A program made the translations under genes and the position numbers. Under the pieces are notes generated by a model, which had not been told where the DNA came from, made no database searches, and was given only the letters and a program-made list of their open reading frames with translations. A stretch of DNA of 64,000 nucleotides. Source: Petrolisthes cinctipes. Taxonomy: Eukaryota; Arthropoda; Malacostraca; Decapoda; Porcellanidae. The stretch's first letter is position 1. Each line of letters begins with the position of its first letter. The stretch spans positions 2,310,501 to 2,374,500 of the forward strand of contig JAWQEG010000506.1 in NCBI GenBank assembly GCA_033782935.1, written 5' to 3'. Of the stretch, positions 33,820 to 43,913 are shown piece by piece.

Positions 33820-34324
33820 AACGTAACTCTCTAAGGGGAACACAGAACAGGGTCACAAACCATTAGATTTAACACTCGAATCTTGTATTTTGTGTACTTC
33901 ATACAATTTGGTACAAAACATATATATCTACATTATTTTTTTATGTGATATGCATTTAATAGCATAAGAGTTTCCCAATGTTGCTAGTAATATATAAAAC
34001 TGATGAAATTATTATCGACTTTGTGAGATGGAATTAATGAACAGTGCGCATCATTACCAAAAGACATCTCATATAAAAACTACAGGAATATTTATTGAAT
34101 GAGTCTCATCTGAAAATAATGTGTTAAATTAGTGATGTATACTAAATACATACGTTTAACACTAATATAGATATTCTGTAAAACCCGTGAAATCTGAAAT
34201 TGCAGAGGTGTTTTCGTGGCATTTAGCTGGCAATACTTTCTATGACGTCATTACTGGGCTCCGCGGGCTCTGATTGGCTGTAATTTCCCCTATGTTTATA
34301 TTCTACCAGAAAGTGTAAATATGC
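33820..34324 (-). repeat. Right TIR of large MULE (~505 bp)
   Basis: Inverted copy of the left TIR with a 10-base insertion near its inner end. It retains the TGACGTCA and ATTGG boxes at its outer end (34,243-34,280). Confidence 0.85.
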
Positions 34325-34589
34325 TGCCCGCTCACTAGTTAAAATATGAGGCATAAAGATTATCAGCCGTTTTCTCAGTCCCTCGGACGGCGCGCTCGGG
34401 CGCCCGAGCCCGAGCCTCGGACGCCAGCTCCCGAGAGTGGGTATTCAATTTCTCAGTCAGTCCGAGAGCCCTCCGAGCCTCGTATCCCAGCACGCGCGTG
34501 GCCTGGTGAGGGTTGGCAACATTGCTCGGGCAGCCTGCGGTGGTTGGTAATACTTACAGGTCAAATGTAAACAAACCACCTTCATCACC

Positions 34590-36430
34590 ATGGCAACCAG
34601 AGGTACACCACTGAACTTGGAGCAGAAGTTGTTCCTAGCGACCTTGATTATACACCATCCTATAATAAATTCAAAGAAAGGAGAGTATAATGCTATTCTT
34701 CAGTGGAAGAAAGCATGGAAGGAAGTGGAGAAAAAATACAAAATCCTCTTCTCCATGTGTGAAAGGAAGACAAACAAGTAGCTGAAACGATCCTGGGATT
34801 CGAAGAAAGTAAGTCTAATTTATCATAAGAGCACAGTTATATAGTTATTCTGTTACTTTTATACCAAAGTATGTTGTTCTATATAATTGTCCTTCCATTA
34901 AGATAAATGATGGTGTGGGGTAACCAACCAGATGAGTTAACACACACACTGGCCTACAGGTACCAAATGTAACCCCATACTTTGTACCAATTGTAATTGT
35001 AAGTTCATTCATGCAACCTAGGGTAATATTGCACCAACCTCTGCTTGATTTGTTGGTTGTAAGAGTTATTATGTAGAAATATCTTTTTATTTTATTTTTT
35101 GATAATGTACCTATGCTATTTTTGCAAGAGATGTTAGATACGTGTGATATTTTTCATAGCTGGCACATATTAGGTCTCAGATGGAGTTTTCACAAGTGGC
35201 CCAAATGGCATTTCTAATTAACAATGCATGAATATGTTTCAAAATTTATAATTTTTCATGCATGATCTTATTTGCTGATATAGATTTAATAAATTTATAG
35301 GATAATCTCAGAAATCATGCCACCTCATGTATTTAAATGAAAATAGGCAAACTTATACTTTACATTATGCACTATATTCTCATGAAGGTTTTAGTGGTTG
35401 GTCTTGCTCACTTAAGCAATGAAATGGGTCATAAATGCATCTCTTGATCAGCAGATATCATTTGGTCCGTACCGAAGAATGCCAAGGTTAGGTCCAGATT
35501 AGGTAAGATCAGTTTATTCCTAATTTGTGTATTTTCCCACACCCAAAACCCATCATTTCCCAGGCTCTACCACAAGACTGTAGTAGTAAGAGAAGGATTA
35601 TAATACATAAATTTCTACAAGTAGTTCTTAAAAAAAAAAAATAACATTCCATGATGATTCCTTCCCAAAAATAACACAAATGGATGGATGTGTGATTCCA
35701 TAGTTTCTCTCAAATTCTTGTCATTTCTCTAAATGGATTATCTTCTCTCTTACAGAAAGAAAAAATATCATGCAGAATGTAAAGAAAATTAACCAAACTG
35801 GTGGTGGACCTCCTCCAACACCAGCCAAGTTTGACGAGTTGCAGAAAATTGTCCAGGATATCATCCCAGGTTAACTGCTCTTACCACACAAAATTTTTGA
35901 GAACTCGTGCTTGTCTCGGTTCCTGGAAGACGATGAAGATGACCCTCAACAGAATAGTAAAGACTGTAGCAAGGATACAAATTTTAATAGTTGTATTTCA
36001 TTAAAGCATAACGTAGGTTTTATTACATGTTTCACTACATACATCAAATCATACTGTGAAAAATTGATAGGTCCTGTATTGGTCAGTTCTGTGTATTTGG
36101 AATACTGTATAATCTCTAGGAATTTCATTCTTGTATTTACTGCACTGCCCAAACATAATTCACAAGCAGGGCCAGACGGTACCAATTTCTGGTTCGGCTG
36201 GAAGAAGCTTGATACTTATGTAGCTTACTGTATTATCAGGTAGAGTTGATGGTTCCCTGAAAGAGACAGATGACTGCAGCATTCTCGAGCCATTTTCATC
36301 AAGCAAGGTGGATCTTCCTGTGTACAAACCATCATCCATAAGACTGCAGCGAATTCCAGTGCACAAGCCATCTACTCTGCTTGCAGCTTCATCTCCTCAG
36401 CATATATTTGAATACATATATTTCTTGTGA
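34590..36430 (+). pseudogene. Harbinger Myb/SANT-like accessory gene, three exons, broken
   Basis: Exon 1 (34,590-34,808) encodes MATRGTPLNLEQKLFLATLI, HHPIINSKKGEYNAILQWKK and AWKEVEKKYKI, a Myb/SANT-like trihelix start, with a TAG at 34,779-34,781 followed by LKRSWDSKK and a GTAAGT donor. Exon 2 starts after a cag at 35,755 and reads, in a shifted frame, MQNVKKINQTGGGPPPTPAK and FDELQKIVQDIIPG; the TGGGPP signature is typical of these proteins. Acidic FLEDDEDDPQQNSKD follows. A third exon after a cag near 36,239 gives DGSLKETDDCSILEPFSSSK. In intact Harbingers this protein assists nuclear import and TIR binding. Here a stop and a frameshift inactivate it. Confidence 0.7.
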
Positions 36431-36804
36431 ATAAATCTTCTAATCCTGTTATACAGCTATAGTCATGGCAGCCAACTTTGACCCTTAAATCATGGTACCT
36501 TGGCAACACAACAATGTACCGTACTTTACCATTGAAGTGTCACCAGAGTACAGTATGATAATTTTAAGGTCAGAGTCAGCTGTTGTGGCTATAGTTTGTT
36601 TATTGGTTAATTATAAAACTCAAATATTTATATCCATAACATTTTATTAAGTGAAATTTGAATTCATATATACAGTATAATATAATAATATCCTGAATCA
36701 TGTCATATATATATTACATACCTTAATAAAATAGATACTTGTAATCACAGATTCTTCATTTACTTTTCTCTGTGCTTTGATATCTATAAGAAAACAGTCT
36801 ATTC

Positions 36805-36967
36805 TGCAGATTTACATGTAAATTATAATTTAAAGAGTATGAATGATATTATGCAGACTTACATGTAAATTATAATTTAAAGAGTATGAATGATATTATG
36901 CAGACTTATATGTAAATTATAATTTAAAAAGTATGAATGATATTATGGAGATTTACATGTAAAATTT
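36805..36967. repeat. 47-bp tandem repeat, 3.4 copies
   Basis: Units start at about 36,811, 36,858, 36,905 and 36,952 (acatgtaaattataatttaa core). The array abuts the end of the transposase remnant and may mark the deletion junction that removed the rest of the gene. Confidence 0.85.
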
Positions 36968-37511
36968 TAGAGAGGCATCACACACGGCTTGAACATTAAG
37001 ACACATATATCCTTTTCTGCAATGATATAGCTCGGCATTATTACCTCCTGGACTCTGGATTTTAATATGGCTACAGTCTATGGATCCAATCACCCCAGGC
37101 ACATATGAAACGCCTCCACAGTTATCTGCATTTCATTCTGTACAGGAAATTTAATATATCTTTGAGTCAGATGAGCAATAGCAGTTGCTATCCTCTTTAC
37201 CGATGCTGTAGACATCTCCAGGAAATCCCCCATTGATATATGGAAGTTTCCAGTTGCCATATATCTCAGTGCAGCAAGAAGCTGAAGATACTGTTGTATA
37301 CTACATCCTATAAGACAATGGAAGAAAAAATTTGTTACTTAAATGTTGATTATGAAAAGGACGCACAATAAATAAACATATAAACTGAGTAGCACTGCAG
37401 ACAAAATGTACCGAAAATTAAAAAGTAAACAATATCTTAACTTGGTAGATGTATGCTATAGTTTAGCAAAATATCTGAGAATTCTCTGTACCGGTATGTA
37501 TTTCTTGCTCT

Positions 37512-37558
<47 letters not shown>

Positions 37559-38070
37559 TTTTCATACATATTTTTTATTGTTCTATTCATATTTTCAGTT
37601 TAGGTTAGGTCAGGTCAGGTTGGAATAATTACAATAATTGGCAATTATTAATTTCCAATTATCCCAAATAATGTTTTTCCCCACCCATAAGATTATTGGC
37701 TAGGGGATATGTACACAAGTGATTTCCACTCAATATTACAGATAAAAATGAATAGAACAACAAATATGTATGAAAATCTGCAGCTCTTTCATAGATTGTT
37801 GTTTTTCCTTATAAGGGAAATTGTAGTTCCCTGTTCTGTGGCTAAACTATATGTTTACCCTTAACTTACCTCTACCATTAGCAACTCTTAGCAAACTAGG
37901 TCTGATTTCCTAAAGAAAGTCACTCACAGCATCCTTGGACAATCTGAATCTCTGAATAAATTCGTGTTCAGTTAGGTATGCCATGGTACAATTGGGGGTA
38001 ACCTTCTTGGCTGCAACTCCTCCTCATCAAACTCATCCAATATTCCAACAAAGATCTCGTGCAGGACATC
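36968..38070 (-). pseudogene. PIF/Harbinger transposase (DDE_Tnp_4-like), N-terminal half
   Basis: Minus-strand exon 38,070-37,870 reads DVLHEIFVGILDEFDEEELQ, RRLPPIVPW and, shifted, EFIQRFRLSKDAVSDFL then IRPSLLRVANGRG before a GTAAG donor. After an intron it resumes at 37,307 with CSIQQYLQLLAALRYMATGN and then HISMGDFLEMSTASVKRIAT. After another shift near 37,105 it gives VPGVIGSIDCSHIKIQSPGG, with the first catalytic Asp in IDCSH, and RKGYMCLNVQAVCDASLKF. The rest, with the second Asp and the Glu, is absent; the 47-bp repeats replace it. It lies convergent to the Myb-like gene. Dead. Confidence 0.85.
37517..37558. repeat. (TA)n(GA)n microsatellite
   Basis: Uninterrupted TA dinucleotides followed directly by GA dinucleotides, within the intron of the Harbinger transposase remnant. 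Confidence 0.95.
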
Positions 38071-38548
38071 CTGAAAATGTGCATTTATACCTTAAGTTAC
38101 AGAAAGATTACAGTACACAATGACCATAAATCAATAAATCACTTTATGTATCCTTAACTGGAAACTTAATATTGTACTCTCATCATCTCATGAATGGAAT
38201 ATATAGAAATCAGTAAGTAATTACCATTGTTTTTCAACTGATGATGCAGGAATTCAACTGGAATTTGGTTGACAGGAGCTGAGGAGCCTGTCAGGAGGTG
38301 CTGGCTGATGAATGTTGTTGTTGTTGGCTATAATTAGTGAGGGTACCACAAACTTCTTGTAAATGTTTAGGTATATCCAAAAATATACTAATTACAGGCA
38401 TTATATCATGTAAATAAAATTTATTGGTACTTCTCTGACAGATTTAAGAGGAAAGAATATGCTTTATTATGAAATAGAGATTATTTATAGTGCAGGCTGC
38501 CCGACTCGGGCGAGCACTTGGAGGGGTATAGCCATGGTATAACTACTA
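38071..38548. other. Harbinger 5'-side remnant and LINE target
   Basis: A donor-like caatg/gtaatt (minus strand, near 38,225) and a preceding Pro/Ser-rich frame could be an upstream transposase exon, but the frame does not join cleanly. The segment ends with taactacta at 38,540-38,548, the candidate target duplication of LINE B (second copy 44,330-44,338). Confidence 0.4.
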
Positions 38549-38628
38549 CTTGTTGGATTTCTTGGCTATCAACCAGAGGCATATAGCCAAAGGTCATTAA
38601 GCCATTGGATCCATTTTATTATATCAAT

Positions 38629-41600
38629 CTATATAAGGTCATAAAGTTTTGTCTCCCTCAGAAAACTCAGCAGTTTGTTTATAATATTCTTATCATCTGA
38701 TAGAATATTTTCGATGGTGAAAGCCATTTTTTTAACTTGAAAAAAATGTTTAATTTTACTTCTTTGGTTTTTATATTTATTACAAAAAATTAATAAATGA
38801 TTTATTGACATTATAGAATTACACTCTATACATTGAGGTGGGAATTGTCTATTTACATAGGGTTCAAGGTGTGTTACCCATGTGGCATTGACCCTAAGAC
38901 GGGCCAACACCACCTCGTCCCTGCGACTACGCCATGATGACGTAGCCCAGGGTTCGATAAGTGTTTTTACTTTATTACTGATGTTTAATCTGGTCCACTG
39001 CCTTTGCCACAGGAGATGAATTCGAGACTTAATGAGGGAAACAAAACACCTGAGATCCGTACGGACTATGCTAATGTCCAGATCAACAGTTGACCCGGCT
39101 AGTATATCAGCCTGTTCATTACCATAGATACCATAATGTGAAGGTACCCATATTAGCTTGATTGATTTATTGGCACAAAACAGCTTACTAATGATATTAC
39201 CCTGTATTTCGTTGTTAGTTGTATTTAAGGATTTAATAGCTTGAAGTGAACTTAATGAATCTGTAAAAATAACTATCCTATCGTGGGTCGTCGATAGGGC
39301 AAAATCCAAAGCTTTATTAATAGCAAAAAGTTCAGCAAGAAAAATAGATGTATGAATCGGCAGTCTGAATCTTAACTGACATTCAGTCGACCATACACCT
39401 GCACCCACACATTCATCCGTCTTGGAACCGTCGGTATACAGATGGAAATATGAAAGATGTTGAACAATTATCTCACGAAACCTCTGGTGTACCTCCACCT
39501 CCGGCACCCGGGATTTAACCCCTGGCAGCCAGGAATCCACAATAGTGAAGGGGGGTGTTACCCAGGGTGCAATATTTACTAAAACCAGGGAATCGATTGT
39601 TGATAATTCTATACCGACACACTCTACGAGGTCGTGGAGTCTTGCTCTGAGGGACCTCACGCCAGTGCCCTCCGGGGCCGTGCGACGCCCAGGCGGATAA
39701 CTCGGCCCTTCCGGGGGCCTATCGCCATGGCCCCCCGGCTGCAAATGCCTCACCAAGGCATTACCGGGAGGATGACTCGGCTCCCCGGGTACCTGAACTT
39801 GGGGCCTGGTCCCCATTGGCCTCACGCCAGTGCCCCCTGGGGCGCAGGGGTTCCCGGACGGACGACTCGGTCCCTCTGCCAGGGGCCTAGCGCCATGGCC
39901 CCCCGGGTGCTGTTGCCGTAGCAAGGCATTCCCGGGAAGATGACTCGGCACCCTGGATTTTTTAGCACAATATACTAATAGTAGTTGATCTCGTCTCAAT
40001 CGGAGGGGAGGCACTTGTGACTCCACCTCTAGACGCTCGATTCGAGTGCAACGTAGGGCTCCAAGACACACACGCAAACACGCATTCTGCACAACATCCA
40101 AACCTTTCAACACAGACTCAGATGCCGAACCATACACTATTGACCCATAATCTACTCTAGATCTAATCAGGGATTTATATAGCATTAGCAATGACTTCCT
40201 ATCTGCTCCCCATTGAGTACCAGAAATGCACTTCAGCAAATTGAGTGCTTTTAAACATTTAATTTTTAACTGACTGACATGGACTCGCCATGTCAGTCGA
40301 CTGTCAAAATGCAGTCCAAGAAATTTAGTAGAATTTTGAATAGGTAGGGGGTTAACACCCATAGTCAGCCTGACGTCTGGCTTCTTCCTATGAGTGAAAA
40401 TAACCCCTACACTCTTTCTTACTGAAAACTTAAAACCCCACTGGAGGCCCCAATTGTGAATCAAATCCAGTGCCAATTGGATCCGAGTTGCCGAAAACTC
40501 TGCATTACAGCTGGAGTGCCATATCGCACAGTCGTCGGCGTACAGTGAGTATTTAAGATTTCGAGGAGGAGCTGGTAGAATGTCATTGATCATACATAGA
40601 AATAAGGTCGGAGACAGAACACTCCCCTGGGGCACCCCATTTGCCTGGACAAATATGTCCGAGAAAGTGACTGTGTCCGAAAAAAGCTTGACAGAGAAAG
40701 TTCTGTCAGAAATGAAATTCTTAACAAAAAAGGGCAGGTTACCGCGTAATCCCATCGCATATAGTTTCCTGAGGAGGCCATGTCGCCAAGTCATGTCGTA
40801 GGCTTTTTCAATGTCTAAAAATACTGCAATCAAAAATTGTTTTTTGGCAAATGCCTCTTGAATTTGAACTTCCAGGTTTACTAGCTGATCGAGCGTCTGG
40901 CGACCTTTACGGAAGCCACACTGCTCGTCAACCAGCAAATTCCTGGAATTTAAAAAATGCAATAGCCTACGATTAACAATTCGTTCCATGACCTTGCATA
41001 AGCAACTTGTGAGCGCAATAGGGCGATACGATGAAGTCGATCTGGGGTCCCCCCCTCCTTTCGGTATGGGAATGACATGTGCAAAGTGCCACGAGTTTGG
41101 AAAGGTGTGACCCCTCCAAATCTCGTTAAACACTTGCAACATCTTGACCATGGAATCATGATCAAGATGCTTTATCATCTCATACCGAATCTCATCGGGT
41201 CCTGGGGATGTCCCACTACAGGCTCCTAGGGCTTGGACAAGCTCTTGCATTGTTAGATCACTGTTGTAATCTAATTCATCTCCTGTGGCAAAGTCAATAT
41301 GCAGCAGCTCTGATGCTTCCTTGATGGGCAGGAAAGCTGGATGGTAATTTTCAGAGCTGCTAGCAAAAGAGAACTGCCTGGCGAGGGCGTTAGCAATGTC
41401 TCTAGGTTCGTCATAATTGATGTTATTAAAAGTGATGTTGGTAATTTTATTAGAGATTTTTTTCTTATTTAATTTTCTTACAGTGGACCAGACTTGGGAA
41501 ATTGATGTTTCACTATTGATACTAGAGACAAAGCATCGCCAGGAGTCTCGTTTGGCTTGTCTGATGGTTCGACGAGCCCTAGCTCTCGCAAGTTTATACT

Positions 41601-42558
41601 TGCGAAAGTTCTCATCACTAATGCGATTTTTGAAAAGCCTGTAGGCTCTATTCCTCTCACACAGTACCCTGCGGCAATCTGGCGTCCACCATGGAACTCT
41701 ATGCTTTGCGCTATCTACCGAAGTCTTAGGAATTGTTGCCATTGCGGCTTTGAGGATATTATCTTGAATATTATTTACTTTATCATCAATGGTTTCTCCA
41801 ACAATTTCAATATTGACACCCTTTGTGAAGGACACCCAGTCTGCTTTTTTTACGTTAAATTTAGGTGCTGAAGGCTCTTTAATAGTGTCGCTTTTAAATT
41901 TAATCACAATAGGAAAATGGTCGCTTCCCAAAGAGTCATCAATGGGTAGCCACTGGCAAGAGGCTGCAATGGATGGGGAGACCAGAGATAGGTCAAGAAC
42001 GCTAAAATTACCAGTATTATCATCAACTCTCGTCGGACTACCGTCGTTCAGAAGAACCAAATTGGAATCACTGATTAGCCTAGCCATCTGTTCCCCCTTT
42101 CTGTCATCCTGCAGGGAACCCCATAACGTATGATGAGCATTAAAATCACCTACAATTAATTTTCTACAGGGCAGACTGTCCTGTAGATCAAAAACATCAT
42201 CATAAGTTACTGTATCAGGAGGACAGTAGACAGAACAGATAGTCAGGTAGGTGCCACCGAATTTTACTCTGCAAGCGACACTTTCCAGAGGAAAATTACA
42301 GGGCACATCAGTGAAAGGGAGGTTATGGCGGATGTAGATTGCCACTCCACCTCCACCCCTCCCCCCACGGTCCCTCCTAATTAACTTGTAGTTCCGAAGC
42401 TGAACAACCTCGTCTTCGACTTGGTCGTTCAGATGAGTTTCCTGAAGGGCAATAATATCGGCAGCGTAAGAACAAGCCAAAAGTTTAAGTTCATTTAATC
42501 TAGCTCTAAGACTTCGACAGTTCCATTGGAGTATGGTTAGCGCGAAGATTATCGCTGT
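38629..42558 (-). CDS. LINE B ORF2: endonuclease, RT, RNase H, zinc motif
   Basis: The frame is open from 42,558 to the stop at 38,629. Counting from the TTG codon at 42,480, motifs are: endonuclease ADIIALQETHL (7-17), IVGDFNAHHTLWGS (~110-122) and SLGSDHFPI (~183-191); RT SSYRPIALTSCLCKVMER, EQCGFRKGRQTLDQL, FLDIEKAYDMTWRHG (~554-568), NGVPQGSVLSPTLF and SLYADDCAIWHSS (YADD 647-650); RNase H LYTDGSKTDECVGAGVW (~1014-1030) and IFTDSLSSL (~1071); C-terminal CX2CX8HX4C. The start LTILQWNCRSL lies upstream of 42,480 and the frame has no ATG before the endonuclease, so initiation must be non-AUG or coupled to the ORF1 stop (the frame overlaps ORF1 by about 10 bp). A 55-residue Pro/Gly repeat is inserted at ~843-945. 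All catalytic residues appear present. Confidence 0.9.
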   Translation of the reverse strand, partial: TAIIFALTILQWNCRSLRARLNELKLLACSYAADIIALQETHLNDQVEDEVVQLRNYKLIRRDRGGRGGGGVAIYIRHNLPFTDVPCNFPLESVACRVKFGGTYLTICSVYCPPDTVTYDDVFDLQDSLPCRKLIVGDFNAHHTLWGSLQDDRKGEQMARLISDSNLVLLNDGSPTRVDDNTGNFSVLDLSLVSPSIAASCQWLPIDDSLGSDHFPIVIKFKSDTIKEPSAPKFNVKKADWVSFTKGVNIEIVGETIDDKVNNIQDNILKAAMATIPKTSVDSAKHRVPWWTPDCRRVLCERNRAYRLFKNRISDENFRKYKLARARARRTIRQAKRDSWRCFVSSINSETSISQVWSTVRKLNKKKISNKITNITFNNINYDEPRDIANALARQFSFASSSENYHPAFLPIKEASELLHIDFATGDELDYNSDLTMQELVQALGACSGTSPGPDEIRYEMIKHLDHDSMVKMLQVFNEIWRGHTFPNSWHFAHVIPIPKGGGDPRSTSSYRPIALTSCLCKVMERIVNRRLLHFLNSRNLLVDEQCGFRKGRQTLDQLVNLEVQIQEAFAKKQFLIAVFLDIEKAYDMTWRHGLLRKLYAMGLRGNLPFFVKNFISDRTFSVKLFSDTVTFSDIFVQANGVPQGSVLSPTLFLCMINDILPAPPRNLKYSLYADDCAIWHSSCNAEFSATRIQLALDLIHNWGLQWGFKFSVRKSVGVIFTHRKKPDVRLTMGVNPLPIQNSTKFLGLHFDSRLTWRVHVSQLKIKCLKALNLLKCISGTQWGADRKSLLMLYKSLIRSRVDYGSIVYGSASESVLKGLDVVQNACLRVCLGALRCTRIERLEVESQVPPLRLRRDQLLLVYCAKKSRVPSHLPGNALLRQQHPGGHGARPLAEGPSRPSGNPCAPGGTGVRPMGTRPQVQVPGEPSHPPGNALVRHLQPGGHGDRPPEGPSYPPGRRTAPEGTGVRSLRARLHDLVECVGIELSTIDSLVLVNIAPWVTPPFTIVDSWLPGVKSRVPEVEVHQRFREIIVQHLSYFHLYTDGSKTDECVGAGVWSTECQLRFRLPIHTSIFLAELFAINKALDFALSTTHDRIVIFTDSLSSLQAIKSLNTTNNEIQGNIISKLFCANKSIKLIWVPSHYGIYGNEQADILAGSTVDLDISIVRTDLRCFVSLIKSRIHLLWQRQWTRLNISNKVKTLIEPWATSSWRSRRDEVVLARLRVNATWVTHLEPYVNRQFPPQCIECNSIMSINHLLIFCNKYKNQRSKIKHFFQVKKMAFTIENILSDDKNIINKLLSFLRETKLYDLI
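39655..39970 (-). repeat. 165-bp GC-rich direct repeat within LINE B ORF2
   Basis: Plus-strand cctcacgccagtgcc starts at 39,655 and 39,820, giving two imperfect 165-bp units of very high GC in an otherwise AT-leaning ORF. Both keep the reading frame (55 codons each) and encode Pro/Gly/Arg-rich sequence (HPGGHGARP, QPGGHGDRP) between RT thumb and RNase H. The matching place in LINE A has no such repeat. Confidence 0.85.
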
Positions 42559-43913
42559 TTATGGGGTTTCTTGGAGCCTTGTTCGTCTGGCCGAACCTTT
42601 TTGTGCTGGGAGGGAAGACCCTCTTCCTCCTCTGCACTTCCCGGGGACCTCCCGCGGGCAGGTTTCGCGACGGTAGTCTCCATCGCCTGTTCCTCTCCAT
42701 GAGGTACAGAGCCAGTCCTCGAACGGCTCGTCTCGCGACGAACCGGACGACTCCCGGATGTAGGCTTCATGGGAGTCACCTGAGCGAGAACATGAGATTT
42801 AGAAGCTGATACGGTATCATCAGCTTTGTGGTGCTTCTTTTGCTGGGTTGATTCAACAACTTCTAATTTCTTTGTCAAACTTTCTACTAGCAACGTTAAT
42901 TTGTTTACAGTATCCTTTAAGTCTTTAATTTCGTTATCTTTAGCTTGGATAGCCACGTTAACATTTGTTGTAGTTACAGGAGCAGTGGTGCCAGTTATAG
43001 CTGCAGCATAGGAAACTGTGGGAGTTTGGTTAACCCCCTCCACCTTCCTCTTTGCCTCACCATAACTAACATCATGACCCCTCATGTATGCCATTGCTTC
43101 AGTCTCCACTTTAAGGCTCCTGCAGTCACCTGCACTTGCCTGGTGGGGGCCGCCACAATTAGCACACCTGAAGACTGTCTCTGAACACAACTCAGTCTCG
43201 TGTCTACCTGCACATTTACCACAAGTGAATGAATCTTTATTGAAACACCTCAATGCTGTGTGTCCGAATTTCTGGCAACGGAAACAACGCATCGGTTTCT
43301 GAATGTATGGTCTAACGTGAACTATTTCGTATCCAATCTTTACCGTTTCCGGAATCTGGGCTGAAGCAAAAGTCAGGAAACACAAGCCAAATTTCTCTCT
43401 CTTGTTCTCTCTCATCCTGGTCATACTTTGTACATCAACAACGCCTTGGTCCTTCATTCCTTCCAAAATTTCAGCCTCATCCAGAGCGGCCAAATCCCTA
43501 TGGAAAATGACGCCCTTACAGGTATTCGGCCCCACTGGAATGGTGGCTTTCACCTTAAAGTTATGAATTTGCGTCAGTTTAAGGAGATCCTTAACCTGGG
43601 ATGCCTTCAGTACTTTTACCAGGATACTACCATCACGCAACTTGTTAGCAGCAGCAAGACTGCCACCCACTTGACCATCAAGGACCTTTTTGACGATAAA
43701 GGGGTTAAAGTTTTTGAGAGACTGACCCTCATCTACACATCTAATATTTACATAACGAGCATTCATAGGAGGAATTTTAACATCAGATTGTCTTTGTCTG
43801 TCTGCCGTAGGGGTTCCATTATTGTCTGCCATTGTCCTAGTTTGGTCCTTGGTCGTTAACCTCCCTCCTTGAGGAGGAGGGAGGCTAGTCGGGGGTTCAT
43901 CCATCCGGGGCAT
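42549..43913 (-). CDS. LINE B ORF1 (gag-like, 454 aa)
   Basis: An intact 454-codon frame. Residues ~50-205 form the RRM-like region (NARYVNIRCVDEGQSLKNF, PFIVKKVLDG, ILVKVLKASQVKDLLKL, VKIGYEIVHVRPYIQKPMRC). Three zinc knuckles follow: CFRCQKFGHTALRC (~210-223), CGKCAGRHETELC (~231-243), CANCGGPHQASAGDC (~250-264). A likely coiled coil (NEIKDLKDTVNKLTLLVESL, ~325-365) may serve oligomerisation. The C terminus is basic and Ser/Arg-rich. It would coat the element RNA. ATG at 43,913 is the first of three in-frame ATGs (residues 1, 4, 28); the third could be the real start. The ORF1 stop lies inside the open region of ORF2. Confidence 0.9.
   Translation of the reverse strand: MPRMDEPPTSLPPPQGGRLTTKDQTRTMADNNGTPTADRQRQSDVKIPPMNARYVNIRCVDEGQSLKNFNPFIVKKVLDGQVGGSLAAANKLRDGSILVKVLKASQVKDLLKLTQIHNFKVKATIPVGPNTCKGVIFHRDLAALDEAEILEGMKDQGVVDVQSMTRMRENKREKFGLCFLTFASAQIPETVKIGYEIVHVRPYIQKPMRCFRCQKFGHTALRCFNKDSFTCGKCAGRHETELCSETVFRCANCGGPHQASAGDCRSLKVETEAMAYMRGHDVSYGEAKRKVEGVNQTPTVSYAAAITGTTAPVTTTNVNVAIQAKDNEIKDLKDTVNKLTLLVESLTKKLEVVESTQQKKHHKADDTVSASKSHVLAQVTPMKPTSGSRPVRRETSRSRTGSVPHGEEQAMETTVAKPARGRSPGSAEEEEGLPSQHKKVRPDEQGSKKPHKQR

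Larger units (their letters stand above)
27585..34324 (+). mobile_element. Large MULE transposon with ~495-bp TIRs and spliced transposase
   Basis: Long inverted repeats at 27,585-28,078 and about 33,820-34,324 begin gcatatttacactttctggt. Between them lies a four-exon transposase gene (28,138-32,063), truncated internally, and a nested LINE fragment (32,330-33,360). The transposase and TIR structure fit the Mutator-like superfamily with very long TIRs. Its left end touches the 9-bp duplication of the small MULE. Confidence 0.85.
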
